NCBI RefSeq assembly: GCF_010015445.1
Contig: NC_053133.1
Location: forward strand, 19,950,922-20,014,921
Direction: 5' to 3'
Source: Perca fluviatilis
Taxonomy: Eukaryota > Chordata > Actinopteri > Perciformes > Percidae
Length of the DNA: 64,000 nt
The position numbers and the translations under genes were made by a program. The notes beneath the pieces are model-generated. The model made no database searches, was not told the DNA's origin, and saw only the letters and a list, made by a program, of their open reading frames with translations. Shown in pieces: positions 26,350-40,201 of this stretch (the first letter of the stretch is position 1; each line of letters opens with the position of its first letter).

Positions 26350-29300
26350 ATAAATGAATGATTTTATTGCACACAACATACACAAGACATCAACACCATC
26401 TTCAACTATAATACATCAGATGTAAAAATGCATCACACTGACGGCTTTTCTTCTGATTTACATCATGAGCTTAGCACTTTGCGCATAGCAGCCTAGCGTC
26501 CTAATGGAGAGGGGGAAAAAAAGTTGCATGGCAACTGACATGCACACAGACGACAGCCATCACCATGGCAACCCTAATAGTACATTATATTCAAATTCAT
26601 TCACAAGGACATTTCGGGCTCAAACTGCATTGGGAGGGGGGGGGGGGAAAGGAGAGGATTTGGAATTACAGAAATTTCCACTCTCCATGGGCAGGGTGAG
26701 AAATCCAGTAACAATCTGCTTTTCTCTGGGACTTGGTACAGGCTTTGCAATTGCAGTCCTGCTGACAGGACCTGGTCCCCGAAGGTCCCAGACTTAAGCA
26801 ATGAATTGTGTGTCTGGAGGAGTTGCAGACTAGAGGCTAAACCCAAGGTCACCCGAGACATCACAATGAAATAAGCCTGTCACTCCGTCTCTCTGTGGCC
26901 ACCAGCCGCAGGGATAACAATGCTTTTAATTTTGGACTTCCCTCTATTCTGCGGTTCTGTATAGGAGCTGTGGCAGCAACCTGGCCGCTTGCCCACAGCG
27001 ACTGCAGCCTGAGAGCTTTTCCATAACGAGAGAGAAGGAGGAGGCGGCGGAGGGAAGGGAAGTGTGGGAGGCGACAACAACGGTGTGAACTACAGTGCTC
27101 TCCCAGTCAACTGATAACTGGACCTCCAATCTCAACTGTTCTAACTGATGCTTTTTTTCCCCTCCAGTTCTGATGCCACGCTCTCACGCTTTGGTTTATC
27201 TCTTTGTTATGAACTGGAGGAAGCTTCTGTCTGAGGATGGAGGTACAGAATAAAGAGAGGTGAAAGGTGAAAGCTACAGCGTGGGAGTAATTGGACAGAT
27301 ACAAAATACAGTAACAGAAAATCATCTTTCAGCATTTACAGCAGACTTAAAGTAGGTTCATATAAAAACCTGGTTGCATCGATTCTGAATTCATTGCATC
27401 AAAGGCTTGACGTGATCTCAGCTCCATTTCAAGTTGTGTGAAAACAACTTCCCTCAGCCCTGCCCTTCTACAGCGACCCAGGGGACATGTTCACACAGAG
27501 GGTGCCCGTTTTTCCTTTGATGCTGTTTTACCCTTTGATAAAAGTCAGAAAACAGTCCCTGATAGCTCTATTTCTGCAGTCTTGCTCCGTCCATGTGTTT
27601 CTTCCCAAACCGGCGGAGATTAATGGGTGTAATTCAGGAGTAAAGCTTCACCTCTAGGATGGGTGGGGTGTTGACACCATTTTGGTGACCTTGCAAAACA
27701 ACCAACTGCTTGGCACCAATCATGTGAGACTGACTCATGTGCAACAGGAAAGCTGATTACCGATTACAGCTGTGAACAATTCAATTATGAAACCATTTTT
27801 CGTCAGTGGGAGGGTTAAAAACTAGTGCCAGTGACTCAAGAGAGACTCTGGGGCTTTGATAACTTAATTGTCCAGCCAGGATACACAACAACTGAATGAT
27901 TACCAGTATTGATTCCATGCAACAACAGGCCTAAATTAAACGCGAGCGGCACGAACGACAAAGCAGGAATAGGTTTCCAGGGAGCTTTCGATTCCAACCA
28001 TCCCTGAAGGCGGCCATATTGCTGAGTCACTGTGGTGAGCTGTATGTGTGAGCGCTGTCAGTCATGGCCCTGGATGGTGAACCTGGCAGGATGAGTTGCT
28101 CGGTGCTGCGTCATAAAGGCTGCCAGAGGATGTGTGGGTTATCAATCAGCACCATCACTACCCTCCAGGCTCTGCCCGCAGTACAGCAACACACCAGCCA
28201 TTAAAAGAACATTAGGCTCCCAGCATGCTGTTCACTCTGAAGTAGCACAGAAGGAGACACATCACCATCTCTGTCCCAGCCAGTCACTATATTTCATTTG
28301 GTTTTACAAAAGCAGGGCGTGAAAAACACTGTTAAACTGTGCATGTTAGTCAACATATTAACTTCAAAATATAATTTATTTCAAAACAACATTGACTAGT
28401 TAAAAAATCTTTAAGTGTGTATGTGTGGTCCAAAAGTAAGGTGTAGGGCCACCTCAGAGACACATAGGGTCCTATGATCCCCAGAGGAAAAAAGCATATT
28501 TTACTTGATTTTATCTAGATCGCTGCCCTCATCTCCAAAATATTCAGCTATTCAAATAGGTCTGGTGTTGTGCCCAAAATAAACTTCTCAGAGTTTTGTA
28601 GGTGAAATTAAAAGAATGGGGGGCACCTCTTGTGTTAGCGCTGCAATTAGAATAGAGACCTACACTCTTAAATCTGCAAATTTCTTTGACCAGTGTGAAA
28701 TATGTTAAGGTAACTGTTTCTGTGTGTGTTTGCAGGACGTTACTTAATTCTGACGGTTTTGTCAAAACAACTTCTCTTAAACAAAAAGCATGAACGTGAT
28801 GTCAGAGTAAATAGTAAAGTGAAACAAAATAGCAATTTGGTCTGACTATTAAGCTAAATGGCTATATGGACCAACATTTTATCAAAAAGGGGAGATCTGG
28901 TAGCCAACAACTGTGATATGCACATAGAGCTTCTACAAACAAATCTCCAGGTATTAAACAGTTAACTTCAACAAGAAAAATGCCTCCGGGTTTATGTTCA
29001 TATGTCTCACGATGCCAGCATCACGCTTCTACAGATAGATTTAATGTTTAATGCTGTCAGCTCACATCCATGTTTTGGCTAGTCGAGTGAACATATTTCA
29101 TATGTCAGTACTGAGAAAGCAGGACAATGTAGCATTAAAGATGATGCGCTTGTCAATAGACATTAATGTAGATTTCCTGAGCGTGTTAGTCACTGTACTG
29201 TATTAGTGGAATGTTTTTTTTGTTTCCTTACTTTGAAGCCCTCTATCCTAATCTTCATACATGCCAAAAACACAAAATCTCAGCTTCACTTTCACATCAC

Positions 29301-31450
29301 ATCAACTATGAAGAAACCTGCTGTAGCTCTCACAGGATGAATGAATCTCTAACTCGTTCAGTGGAGGACTCCCACTCAGGAGGAGCACAGCACCTGCTCA
29401 GGGGCAACCGAGGAGGAGTAGAACAGCATCACCGGCCTTTTCATTACTCAGCACACACTCACACAAAGCCAGGACCAATGACTAAAGCAATTCATCAGAG
29501 GAATCATGGCCAAAGCCCTATCTGTGGGTTGGTGAACATACATGAGACACAGACAGATACATAAATGGTAGCCAGCTAGAATTTCCCCTCATTTGTACAG
29601 CTGCAACAGAGTCCATTAACACGAAAAAAGTTTTACAGCACTAGACTCCGGTGCACTTCAGAGCTGTTTTACATCTTTTGAAGCCGGTCCAAGTGTCATC
29701 TCTCAGTGTTGTCTCACAGATGTCAAGTCCAAGTCAAGTCCTCATTTTGTTGACCTAAGTCTGACCCAAGTCTTAAGACTAAAGTCTTTAGGGAGTCACG
29801 TCAAGCACTGGTATGTTTTTTTACACTGTAAGAGTAGGTGCCAGACTCAGGCAGCTTCATTAAAACCAAGGGAAGGCCAGACTGTCTGACAGATCCAGCA
29901 GGGGATTGAATCAGTGAAGCAAAGAGTGCGACTGGTAACAGAGCCCCAGGAAGAACCTGTGACTGACTTGTTATATCACTGGAAAGACGACACCACAGAC
30001 TGAATATCAAGTACTTGGAATGATTGGAGGAGGTGCGCTGTCAGTGGATGCATTTGTTTAGCGTTGAAGTCAGACCTGACTAACCGCACAAAGGAAGAAC
30101 TTTGTTGGTGACGTCCCCTGGGTTTCGCCCACAGTGGAATCCATAATAGATACAAATCTTTTCAACTAACAAAAGCCTAATTTGACACATTTAAAGAAAG
30201 GGAGTGGGCAATTATGGGAAGAGTAGAAAATCAACTAAAACTAAAATAGAAGCGGTTAAGAGAAAGTGAGCACAGCTTAAAAAAAAAAAAAAAGGTAAAT
30301 TACTGCACTTCATCACAAAGAACCTTAATGTACTGAACATCACAAATAGACAAGCTTTTAGATGATCTCCGAGACTGAATGCAATTTGATGGATTTCTAC
30401 AGACTTCCCAAGTGGATATTTGGCTTTCTGGTCATAGACGGTGCACAGACACTCACAGACCTGTATTACCTGCAAATGCTCTGCACAAGCTTATTCCTTC
30501 TCTCCTCAGAGAGTTCTTGAGCCAGGCAGTAAAGGAGCAGACAAATTGGGATGCAGCTCACCCTCGCCACTGTCTGAGTCGTAAATATCCTCCTCTTCTC
30601 TGTCTCCGTCTCCCTCTTTCTTCTTTCGGTCCTTATGTGACCCCTGACTGACTGAGCGAGTGAGTGACTGACTGACTGCTACTGCGAGCGGCTCTCTGGT
30701 GATGAAGAGTAATGTGAGACTACAGGGTGTCACGTCCCGCTACGCTTGTCACAACTAGTAACACAATCAAAAAATAATAACATTGTGGCAAAATAGGTGA
30801 AAGGGGCTTAAGGATGACAGTTAAATTCACCACAATTACTGGATGTATAATGACATGTGCCAGAGTGATTGGGCTTTTTGGTGCATCGGTCAGAATACAA
30901 TCCAGACACTCATGGAAATGCATGTTTTATGCATTCCAGCTCTGCAAAGGTGATGATAAAGCAAATCCACAGCATGTCACCAGTAGAAATAATAATAAGG
31001 TAGTGTTTTTAAATCCTAACACACCTCTTTGCAAATTTATATTTGATCAAACAAGTGATTATCTGACTGATCAAGCTGACATGCGTGAAAAGTTACATAA
31101 ATAAAATGGATTCGTAGCAGCATTTGGTCGATAGGAGATTGCATTGTTTCAGACTGTGCTGTTTTCAAAAGGAGATATTTGATTTGTTTTCTTTCCCTTT
31201 GTGATTCTGCACTAATGAGGTAAAAATTAGTTCCTGTGTGGACAAAGCAGAGCAGTAGTTTTGTTCACCAAAGAGAGAACAAGGAGGAAGACAGAACAAG
31301 TCAGAAGGCAGGATGAACAATGAAAAAAAAAAAAAAATCTTTTACAAGATTTCTGATCAGCACCTTTAAGAATATGTTAATAATTAGACTGCAAAAAGGA
31401 GCTTAAAAAAAAATGTTTTGCCAAAATGAAAGCGACCCTTTCTTCGGCCT
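26350..31450. other. Large tmem108 intron, no supported genes
   Basis: Contains homopolymer runs (G at about 26636-26647, A at about 30280-30293) and an AAGTC-rich patch at about 29718-29780. Several ORFs of 60-117 codons occur on both strands, but none shows a recognisable family, conserved composition or splice partners. Confidence 0.4.
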
Positions 31451-31479
31451 TTTTTTCTTTCATATCCAAAACACCCGAG

Positions 31480-31770
31480 GAAAAACATTTGATCAAAGCC
31501 TCGTCTTTGGCTTCTGTCTCGCAGCCAGATCTCCAGACCGTTACATCTCACGGTGCGGCTGGAAACTATCAGGCCGACAAACAGATTGATATGTAAAGTC
31601 TGCCTTTCTAGCTTGGCCATATTGATTATTGGTCCAGGGCCGCTCAATGAGGCCACAGTAACGGATAACAAGCACATAATCCTCCACGTAATGGCTGTCA
31701 AAGATCTAAATTTATACTGGGAAAATAGGCTGGGAGACCTTTGATGAAGTATTTGACCTCATCCATCAAA
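31480..31770. other. Candidate conserved non-coding element
   Basis: A block free of visible repeats, with evenly mixed base composition and dense TF-like motifs (TTGATTATTGG, GGCTGTCAAAGATC, TGACCTCAT). It stands out from its AT-rich surroundings in the long tmem108 intron. No ORF of interest. This is a pattern judgement that only alignment can confirm. Confidence 0.3.
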
Positions 31771-31779
31771 GATTTTATC

Positions 31780-34700
31780 ACTGCTGGATAGATACGCCTC
31801 TATAGACTTCTCCAACTTCTAAAGCATTATTTTTCCCTTTAGAAAGACTATTTTCAGAATTGATTTAGACTCAACTAATGTGGTTTTGACTACAGCTCTT
31901 GATTTAACTTCCCAGAGGCAGAGACAACCGGTTTATTAAGTGTCCGTTCAGGGATAGCTTTCATTGTTGTGTGTTTTCAAGGCATGGGTGCTTGGCAGGC
32001 TGGGAATGATAGACTACCTTTGCATAAGTGCACGGCTGTCTAACTCCCAGAAGCCGGGAGACGACAGAGGGAGAGGCTGTTAACGCTCTGTAAAGTGATC
32101 TCAGCGGTTCTAACACAGGGCTTGATGTTGTAGAAAAGCCCTGAGCTGCAGGGCCTCTCTTCTCCTTCATCTCCCATCTAGTTTTGCTCCCCACTTCTTT
32201 AATGTCATGTCATGCTTTCACCCGAATAAGTATCCTCCTCTTCCCCTTCTCTCATCTTTACTTCAAGCTTGGTCTTCATGCTCTGAGTCCCTTGAACCAA
32301 AGGGGGCGTTTTAAAGCTGCCACAGTCTGGAAGCTGGAAAATTTATTAAAGACATTTAAAAAAAAGAAAAAAAGGAAAACCAAGAAAACAAAGATTCTGA
32401 ACCTTTATTATAGCTATGTGCATCTCTGTGCACATTTTCTGCATTTCCATTACTGTAGCTACAATGAGGGAGAAATATGCAGACTGATCTCTGAATGAAG
32501 AATTTATCATTAAAAAAATCTGTAAGATAAGGCAATATGCACATAGAGCATATATTCCAATAGAGTGTAACATTGTTTGGTGCATCTTTAATTTCTAATT
32601 CTGATGTATGTACAGTATATGCTCTTTTATAATTGTCAATATTTGAAGAACAGTTAGCAACATCCCATCCAATCACATCTCACTGTTCAATCGTTTCTCT
32701 GCTCTGATTGGTGAGGCAGAAGGTATTTTTAGCTCCAGATATTCAATAAAAGCAGACACCTCTCCAGAGGTTTTAAATTGAGACAAACAGACAAGCCAAC
32801 ACCACAGCAAAATAGCATGACACAGCAGTAGCACTTCAACACCAAGGGTGCTGTCAGCCACCATCTATCCTCCAGCCTCCCAGCGGGCATCACAGTTAAC
32901 ACAAGGCATCCCTGAACGCACTTTACCCTCTTATACCGAGCAGGTGAATCGTTAAAGAAAGCCAGCAGTATTTCATCACAAGAATACGAGCACAGGCTTT
33001 GATACACTGAGTGAAAACCTTGGGCCCGGTGAGAGTAGAAGCACTATTAGTGCACTGCAGCACAACTGCTGCAACATTAAACTGAGAAGGACCATTTGTC
33101 AAAGTGCTTAGAAGTCCCCTATGAGAAGCTGTTTCTGAGGGGAGAGGTAGTGGGATCGTCCACTGGCCGCAGAAGAAACGATGACTCATACATCGATATA
33201 GGTTAACTGAACTGCCCTCGAATCCAGACGAGCTCTGATGAAAGGATGAATACTCACATGTGAAAGAAGGACGCAGTTGAACTGCATGTCTAAGTGATTC
33301 ATGTCATCTAAGAAAGTATCATGCATGAACATGAAAGCAATTTTATTTGCCTTGAGGGTAAGAGATTAAAAATGTAGTGGTGGAAAATGACAAACCAAGA
33401 AGTTGGACCCTCAGGGCGTGAACCTAGCCCTACTATTCTAGATTTTACTCCATGCAAAGTAAGAAGCCCCGGGTTGCCACCAACATAGAGGGCATAATAC
33501 CATAAACAAGCTTAATCCCTTCAAATTATCATAACAGATTTAACAGGGCGGGACATTGCACTTATTTCAACATGCTGAGGGTTGAGGGCAAAAAACAAAC
33601 TCTGGGCTGTTAGAGTTGTGTCAGAGTGGTTTAAAGTCTGATGACTCAAGATATTGTTATTGCTAAACATGATGCAAAATTGTATAGTGGATTAATAGAG
33701 TAATGCAATAGAACAACTATTGCTTGGTCCTCTGTAAATGTATAGCTGGACCACCAATCACAGAGCTGAAGGCATAACTTCTTCCCCAGCAACAGCAGAG
33801 GCAGAAAAAGACAGGTCAACAATTAATTTAACCCTTCACATTCCAACACAAACCAAATAGGCAGATTTGAGGAGTTTGTTTCCTCAAAAACGTTTTGTTT
33901 AGATGTTGATTGTGACTATAATTGTTGCTTCAAATTGTGAAATACTGGACATTTGACCAAATAATCCTGACTCAATTTACTATCTTATATAATATCTATA
34001 AGTTATCTTATAAAAAAAAGATTTTTTGAGATTATTTTTGTCAAACATATCAATTGCAAGGCCAAGAATGAATTTCTATGCTTAAATACTGTATAGTTTT
34101 TGCCTCTAAAAATATTTTACATGAAACAATGTGAGGACAACGTTCACAACACTCTTTGGTTTAACAACTCATAGATCTATGCAACCTCACAAGCAGTTAG
34201 TCACAGGTTCGTCTTTAAAGGGTAACAACCAAATCATCTGCTGAGTGTTCTTTACAATTGAGACTCAAACGCAACGAAGAAAACTAAAGAAACTGAGGTA
34301 ACCATAAAAGAAAATAACTAACCAAGGCATATATAATACTGCTATTTGGATTTCAAGATGTAAGGGAACAAAAATGTGACAGTAGGCAGTTTATTTTACG
34401 ATTTCCTGTAGACATACGAGCTGATAATCTTACTAAAGTATCTATGAACCACACGTCCGGAGCAGGACAGGAAACAAGGCCTTTTGGTGCATTAAGGAAT
34501 GTCCATGAGGTAGACACAGCAATCCTGTGCTGTACAGAGTTTGCATAGCGAAGGGGGAAATACATATTGTTTCCACTGTCTCTCTACACTTCCTGTCATA
34601 GTTCATGGGCTGCAGACATACTTTCTGCAGAAACAGTAAAGCACACACCTCAGAAAGTCCAGGAAGTTCCTTACTCTACACACACATTCCTAATTGTACC

Positions 34701-35230
34701 TCTTGACGCAGCCTCTTGTCTAGTGACAATGGCAGGAACAAAAAGCAGTGGAGAAGGATGTTTTTTGGAGGGGGGGGGTGTATTGTACCTTGTTTCCTTG
34801 AGCGGTGCAGCAGAGAGCCAACTGGTACGAGTGACCGAGAGGAGAAACATCCGTAAAGAACGTCCAAGGTCCAGAGATTTCCCGCCGGGCGACGACCACG
34901 TGTCCACAGAAGGAGGGAGAGATGTTTTATTGTTCTCCTCTCTCCTCCTCCCCCCCTCTGCTCCAACCCCCACTATTAGTGAGACGGATTAACTACAAGA
35001 GCTGCTAGTCCTGAAAGTGTGCCTGACTCGCTGTATGCAGAAACACACACATCGCATCAATTACGCTTTCTTCATGTGATTCAGGCTGATGGATGATGGC
35101 AGATGCACTCTACAAAAACATGACAAAGACAATTGGCCTGAAACTGGTGAATTTGCTTATGGATGAGCTGCCCAGTTGCTCAATTCTCTGAACAGACTAA
35201 AGGCCTAATAAGCCAATTACACAAAGACTA
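31780..35230. other. Large tmem108 intron, no supported genes
   Basis: No recognisable exons or complete transposons. The overlapping ORFs at 34567-34992 (plus) and 34671-34973 (minus) match no known family. A G run lies at about 34769-34778. Confidence 0.4.
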
Positions 35231-35257
35231 AATTGCATGTGGTGCAACACGAACACA

Positions 35258-35271
35258 CACGAACACACGCG

Positions 35272-35350
<79 letters not shown>
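35258..35350. repeat. (CA)n microsatellite, about 80 bp
   Basis: A CA dinucleotide run with a degenerate CGCACGAACAC start. Cys/Val repeat ORFs over it are artefacts. Confidence 0.95.
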
Positions 35351-35352
<2 letters not shown>

Positions 35353-36124
35353 TACATGCAAGTTTGTGATTGGCACAATCCAGAGGTGATTCAATTTTAG
35401 AGTGATGGAGCCTGGAGTCTTCCATCCGGACAGGGGTGACCTTTCTTCTTCAGACACCATAGGAGAGTGCAATGATTAAAGAAGTGGTATGTGGTTTGGA
35501 GCTGAAACTTGATGGAAAGGGAGTGGTAATGACTTGAGCAAGCACTTGCTACGGCTCTGGGACTGATGTTTGCCTGGAGATGAGAAAAGATATGACGGCC
35601 TGGGGACCCGTCAGGGTTGACATTTTAAAGTGAGACCCTACCGAGGCCAGTCCAGTGGGAGTCCAGTTACAGAGGAGGAGGTGTCAAAGGGGCAGAGTTG
35701 TGATATGGATGTATATCACGGAGCAGACACCCTGCAACTATACTTGCCAGGGTGAAAGTATTGTTGTAAGAAAAGCAGTAAATAATTGGTATAATTGGCA
35801 GAATTTGAACAATCTTGCACGTCTATAGACTGGAATGTCAAAGAATCAGCAGACAAGCACTATTGGGTAAGAAATATCGTTGAAAGAAAAGAGCAAGTGA
35901 TCGACCGTGTGTGCGATTTTTGTTGCTTATGAGACGGTCTCAGGTGCAAGCACTTTGAAGTAAAATAAATATAGCATTTTCAAATAGCTATACAAGCTGA
36001 TTGAGAGAATTCACTTTCGTAAACTCACATAGGCTACTCAGAATTCTTCTTAAGCTTTGTCCACAGATGGTCGAAGTAATTTAAATATGGATGTTCTGAT
36101 GATTTTTGACACTGTAAATAATCA

Positions 36125-36310
36125 GATATATTTTCATGATGATTTATTAAGAAAATAGTGGACAAATGGCCATCACTATTTCTCAAAGCACAAGATGGCG
36201 TCTTCAAATTGCTTGTTTTGTCCAAAATCCAAAGAGACTCACTCAGTAAAGATATGAAAGAGAAAGCAGCAAATGTTCACATTTGAGAACGAAATGCTTG
36301 GCATCAGCCA
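36125..36310 (+). repeat. Dispersed repeat family A, copy 1
   Basis: Shares GTCTTCAAATTGCTTGTTTTG and CAAATGTTCACATTTGAGAA with the copy at 62955-63235 and related text at 37795-37985. The consensus resembles a very common teleost GGGCTGCAACTAACGATTA element whose body mimics a coding-like CCCAAGGTGACGTCTTCAAAT string. Diverged fragment. Confidence 0.55.
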
Positions 36311-36359
36311 TGGGCAATATGTGGTAGGGTTAGCCACATAGCTGCCTATGTGTGGCTGT

Positions 36360-36545
36360 ACTTCGGTACACTGATGCTTTAAGCTTAATTGTAGCAGGAT
36401 GCCAACATTCTCACAATGACAATGCTAACATACTGGTTAGCAGGTATAATGTTTACCATGTTCCCCATCTTAGTGTAGCTAACTTAGCATGCTACCTAGC
36501 AGCATGTTAGCATGGTATAAGCAGAAGCCACTCTGCTAGTGTGGC
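36360..36545 (+). repeat. Dispersed repeat family B, copy 1 (fragment)
   Basis: The string CAGGTATAATGTTTACCATG, followed by CATCTTAG and GCATGCTA-rich text, matches the segment near 44177-44230 in the longer copy. Family B is a GCTAACAT/GCATGCTA-rich repeat common in teleosts. Confidence 0.6.
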
Positions 36546-37448
36546 TAAAAATGACTTAGAAATAATAAATGATAATGAAATTGTTGTCTATTAATTTTCT
36601 GACACGCAATATATTTCTCTTGAAATGTTGAAAGGCCGTCACAACCATTCATCACCTTGGAAACAATCCCAGTTCCAAAGACATTGATTAATCATTGTTG
36701 TCCATGACTGAAACCTTCAATGAGAAACAGCCATCAATATCTTACCGCATACAAAAATAATCCTCGTCTGTGAAACTGGAACACGCAGTTGATAATTGCT
36801 GTCCTGCCCACAGGGTCGTGCTGAACCGCTGTGAGCAAAACAAGCAATTATTGTGAATCAGATTTGAAGCCTTCTGTGATGTAACTACATTTACAAACCT
36901 CTCTTTCACAACTCTAACACTCCCGAACAGGAGCACACAAGAGGAATATGAGAGGATTCATGTGTTTACGTTGAGGAACTGATGATGGTGATTAATTGCA
37001 CTGAGCTCTGGTGTCACGTTGAGCAAGTCTGATGCAAGAGGATCAGGAAAGATGAGGGTGAAACTTTACAACCTGCAATTAGTAAATAACGGTGTTGCCA
37101 TAGGTATGAGGTTCTTAAAGTTTGAAGAGTGTGACGTTCACGTAAGGAGCTTTCTTTCAGACATGCAACATCCATCAAGTAGCTCTCACAGAAGCCTATC
37201 GGAGAAATAATGAAGCAATCAGCGCTACCATTCAGCACGCTCATTACCGACGCTAGCCCGGGACGCCCACCACAGCATTTCAGAGTATGTGTGTGTGTCT
37301 GTTTTTTTTTAATTCTTTCCAGGAGAAAAATGTCCCACCAACAAATGTTTAATTACCAGAGGATGGAGAGCTTTGGTTTGCCCGTGCCATCACTCATGGC
37401 GGAATAAATGAATAGGTAAACAGCAGAGGAAAAAGTTAGACTCAGCAT

Positions 37449-37530
<82 letters not shown>
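37449..37530. repeat. (CA)n microsatellite, about 80 bp
   Basis: Uninterrupted CA run in the large tmem108 intron. Confidence 0.95.
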
Positions 37531-37532
<2 letters not shown>

Positions 37533-37794
37533 TCAGAAGTGTTTAATATTATGGATGAAATGGTGTTTCAATGCTACGGTAGGGAGGAGGTGGAGCTGAG
37601 GGCTTGTGGGTGATTTGGTTGGTAAGCTTCACAGAGTATGATTAAGTGATAAACCACAGATGATACACGCCCTTTTTTTCTGACATCAAACGGATAAAAT
37701 AATGAACATGAAAAGATGATTACTGTATATCATCAGGAAAGTTCATGGTGTTTTTGGTCTCCACCCACTGGGGGACAGAATAAAAGGAAAAACA

Positions 37795-37985
37795 AACAAA
37801 AAGTGTCACATAGTGAGGGCAGAAGATGTCTTCAAATTGCTCTTTTGTGTGAGCAACAGTATAAAAACCTAAATATATTAATTTTATAATGATATAAAAC
37901 AGAGAAAAGCGGCAAATTGTCAGGTTTGAGAAGACGCAATCAGCATTTTTCAGCACTAGGACTAAATGTTTATTGATTAAACTTG
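37795..37985 (+). repeat. Dispersed repeat family A, copy 2
   Basis: Contains AGATGTCTTCAAATTGCTCT, an AAAACAGAGAAAAGCGGCAAAT segment in diverged form, and TTTGAGAAGACGCAATCAGCATTTTT-like text, paralleling copies 1 and 5. No ORF. Confidence 0.5.
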
Positions 37986-38439
37986 CTTAGTGCCAACTCT
38001 TTTTTTGCATTTACCGATAGGATGGAGGGACAAGCTGTGGAATTCAAAAGGTATCCTGTCCTGGGTTTAAACCGCCACGAAGCAGAGTTGCAAAGAGACA
38101 AATCTGTGCCAGAAAAAATGAATGTCAATGGCATTCCAGTGACCGGTTTACGGCTATCGTAGTTAAATGTCAAATGCTTGGCCCCGCGGGGAGACAGAGC
38201 TTGCCTCAGAGAGAATTTGCAGGTGTCGCTCCCTCTATCACTCTGCTGCCTCTCTCTCCTGTGTGATGTTGGGCATGGGACAATACATCGTGGATGAGCA
38301 GCAGGATCTATGATTAGTGGAAGGGTGAAGAATGGAGCTAAAGCTCAGGGGAAAGCAGAGGAGCAGGCCAAACAACATTATTTTAAGAGTTGCTGTGGTG
38401 ACAGTTTCTTGAAAAGATGACGGAAAAACGGTCACAATT

Positions 38440-38600
38440 TAAAGGACCATTCCAGTAGTTTGGCACATTGGAGCTAATTTACTACAAATCCCTTACACAT
38501 CACAGCTAACCATTTTGCAATCCATGAAACTATGTTTTCGAACTTTTTTGTCATTGTCGTTTAGGCATCATTATTTATGCATCATTATTATAAAATCACA
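38440..38600 (+). mobile_element. Possible left end of a TTAA-type element
   Basis: Begins TTAAAGGACCATTCCAGTAG, a form typical of TTAA-targeting MITE ends. No matching right end was found before the LINE relic that follows, so it may be truncated. Confidence 0.3.
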
Positions 38601-38689
38601 CTTCTTTTTTCCCTCTGAATGATGTAATCCATCTCATTGAACATCATGTCTGCATTCATTTTGATCAACATTACATTATTGTTGAAATG

Positions 38690-39080
38690 GTTAGAAGTAG
38701 AACCACCCACCATTGATGAATGGATTGAAATTGTCTATGAGATTTATGTTATGGAGAGGATATCTTTTTTTATAAGATCTGGACCAAATGGACTAAGTAT
38801 CTAAAACCAATCAGATCTGATTTCATTTGACTGTACTTGTGCTTTATGTGGGCCTGCCCTCTTTTTTATGTGATGTTTTGATTACCCGAGATGGTGCGTT
38901 CCCTGGTTCTGTTCTACTTTGTTATTGTTCCCAACAGGAATAAGTAGTGGTCCTTAAAAAATCCCAGAAGGGCAATATGGTCAAAATCAACTGAACTTTT
39001 TGCATCCATCCCTATCCCTAAGGTTGTAATCAATGTATGTGATGGAAATTTGCCTTTCCAAATAAAAAGATAATTTCAAA
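38690..39080 (+). mobile_element. L1/Tx1-type LINE 3' end (ORF2 C-terminus plus 3' UTR)
   Basis: One frame reads WLEVEPPTIDEWIEIVYEIY then VMERISF; after a frameshift a second frame gives KIWTKWTKYLKPIRSDFI and a stop. This matches the C-terminal region of L1/Tx1-like ORF2 proteins (a WIxxV block followed by FYKIWxKW). A decayed 3' UTR follows, ending near an AATAAA at about 39060-39066. 5'-truncated and frameshifted, hence inactive. Confidence 0.7.
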
Positions 39081-40201
39081 ATTACATTATTGTTGTCAGG
39101 ATTAACATGTTGAGTCCTCTCATCTAACTCTCCCAGGATTATAACTTTAAGGAAGTAACATTTGCAAACACAATGGCATGGTCCTTGAAGTCTGCAACTG
39201 TGTGCAAAGGAAACAGTCCAACAGAACCAGATGCATAAACTCTCATTACAGTGTTGAGAGAGGGAGGGAAAAAAGCATTGCAGTTCCTACGGCATGTTTG
39301 ACACATCGTATACCACAGCGAGCTGCAGTGTTTTTACAGCAAAAACAGCCTGCGTGTGACCAATTTATTTGCAGCTTAACAAACCCAAAACGTCAAGTCA
39401 TCTCTTCTCTTCAAAGGACACTCTCCTCTTTAGGGAGGGAGGAGGGGGAGTCATTCCAGCAGCTTCAGCAGTCGTTCACAACAGTGCCATTCTCAGTATG
39501 AGATAATCTGGGTATGAACATGGATCTTTTGGTACAGTGGATCAGGGGCAGAACCATATGAAAGTAGAACTGTGAAGTTAGCAGCGAAAGAGAGCGAAGA
39601 ACGCTTTAAACAGGAAATATGTCCACGTGTCTTGTGTTTGACGTAAAGCCAGAAGTCTGCCTAGTGGCTGTCCACTCACATTTTGCTGTTGCCATGTTGC
39701 TCCTTTCTGCTGCCAGTGCTGTACTCGCTCCAGCATCAACATCCTCGCTACACGATAATGCCACTGTCTCCATGGTGATGTAGCTGCCACAAACCACCAT
39801 CCCTGCTGCCACCACTACCAGCAACACATTCACACACACAAACCAGGCGATATCCCACTGTGTCATTTTTGCTGTGTTTTTTTTTTTTTTTTTTTAAATG
39901 CTGCTCTGTGTATGTAAAGTAATTTGCAGGGCCAACGCCTCGCTCCATCTTATTCAGTATTAATGCTGTCTCAGATTACTAGACAGCTTTCCAGCCCCCC
40001 AGGGCCACTGATCTTTTAGACAAGAGAGTGAGACGGAGGAGGAGAATGGGAGCAAAACCACATAAACTGCTCTCTAATTTGGGGTGACAAGCGCAGATAG
40101 TTTAATATTTGAGGAGTTCTTCCAGAGGTTGTTAATGCAATGATTGCGATAAAAATGTCAGCTCCCACGACACCTTTTGCAAGGACGGCATTAGAGACAT
40201 G

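Noticed and set aside
30506..30733. Minus-strand ORF with Lys/Asp/Glu-rich stretch
   Set aside because: Low-complexity charged sequence without splice sites or family match; could not be tied to tmem108.
34567..34992. 141-codon plus-strand ORF overlapped by two minus-strand ORFs
   Set aside because: No family recognised, no flanking exons, and long frames on both strands at once are better explained by base composition.
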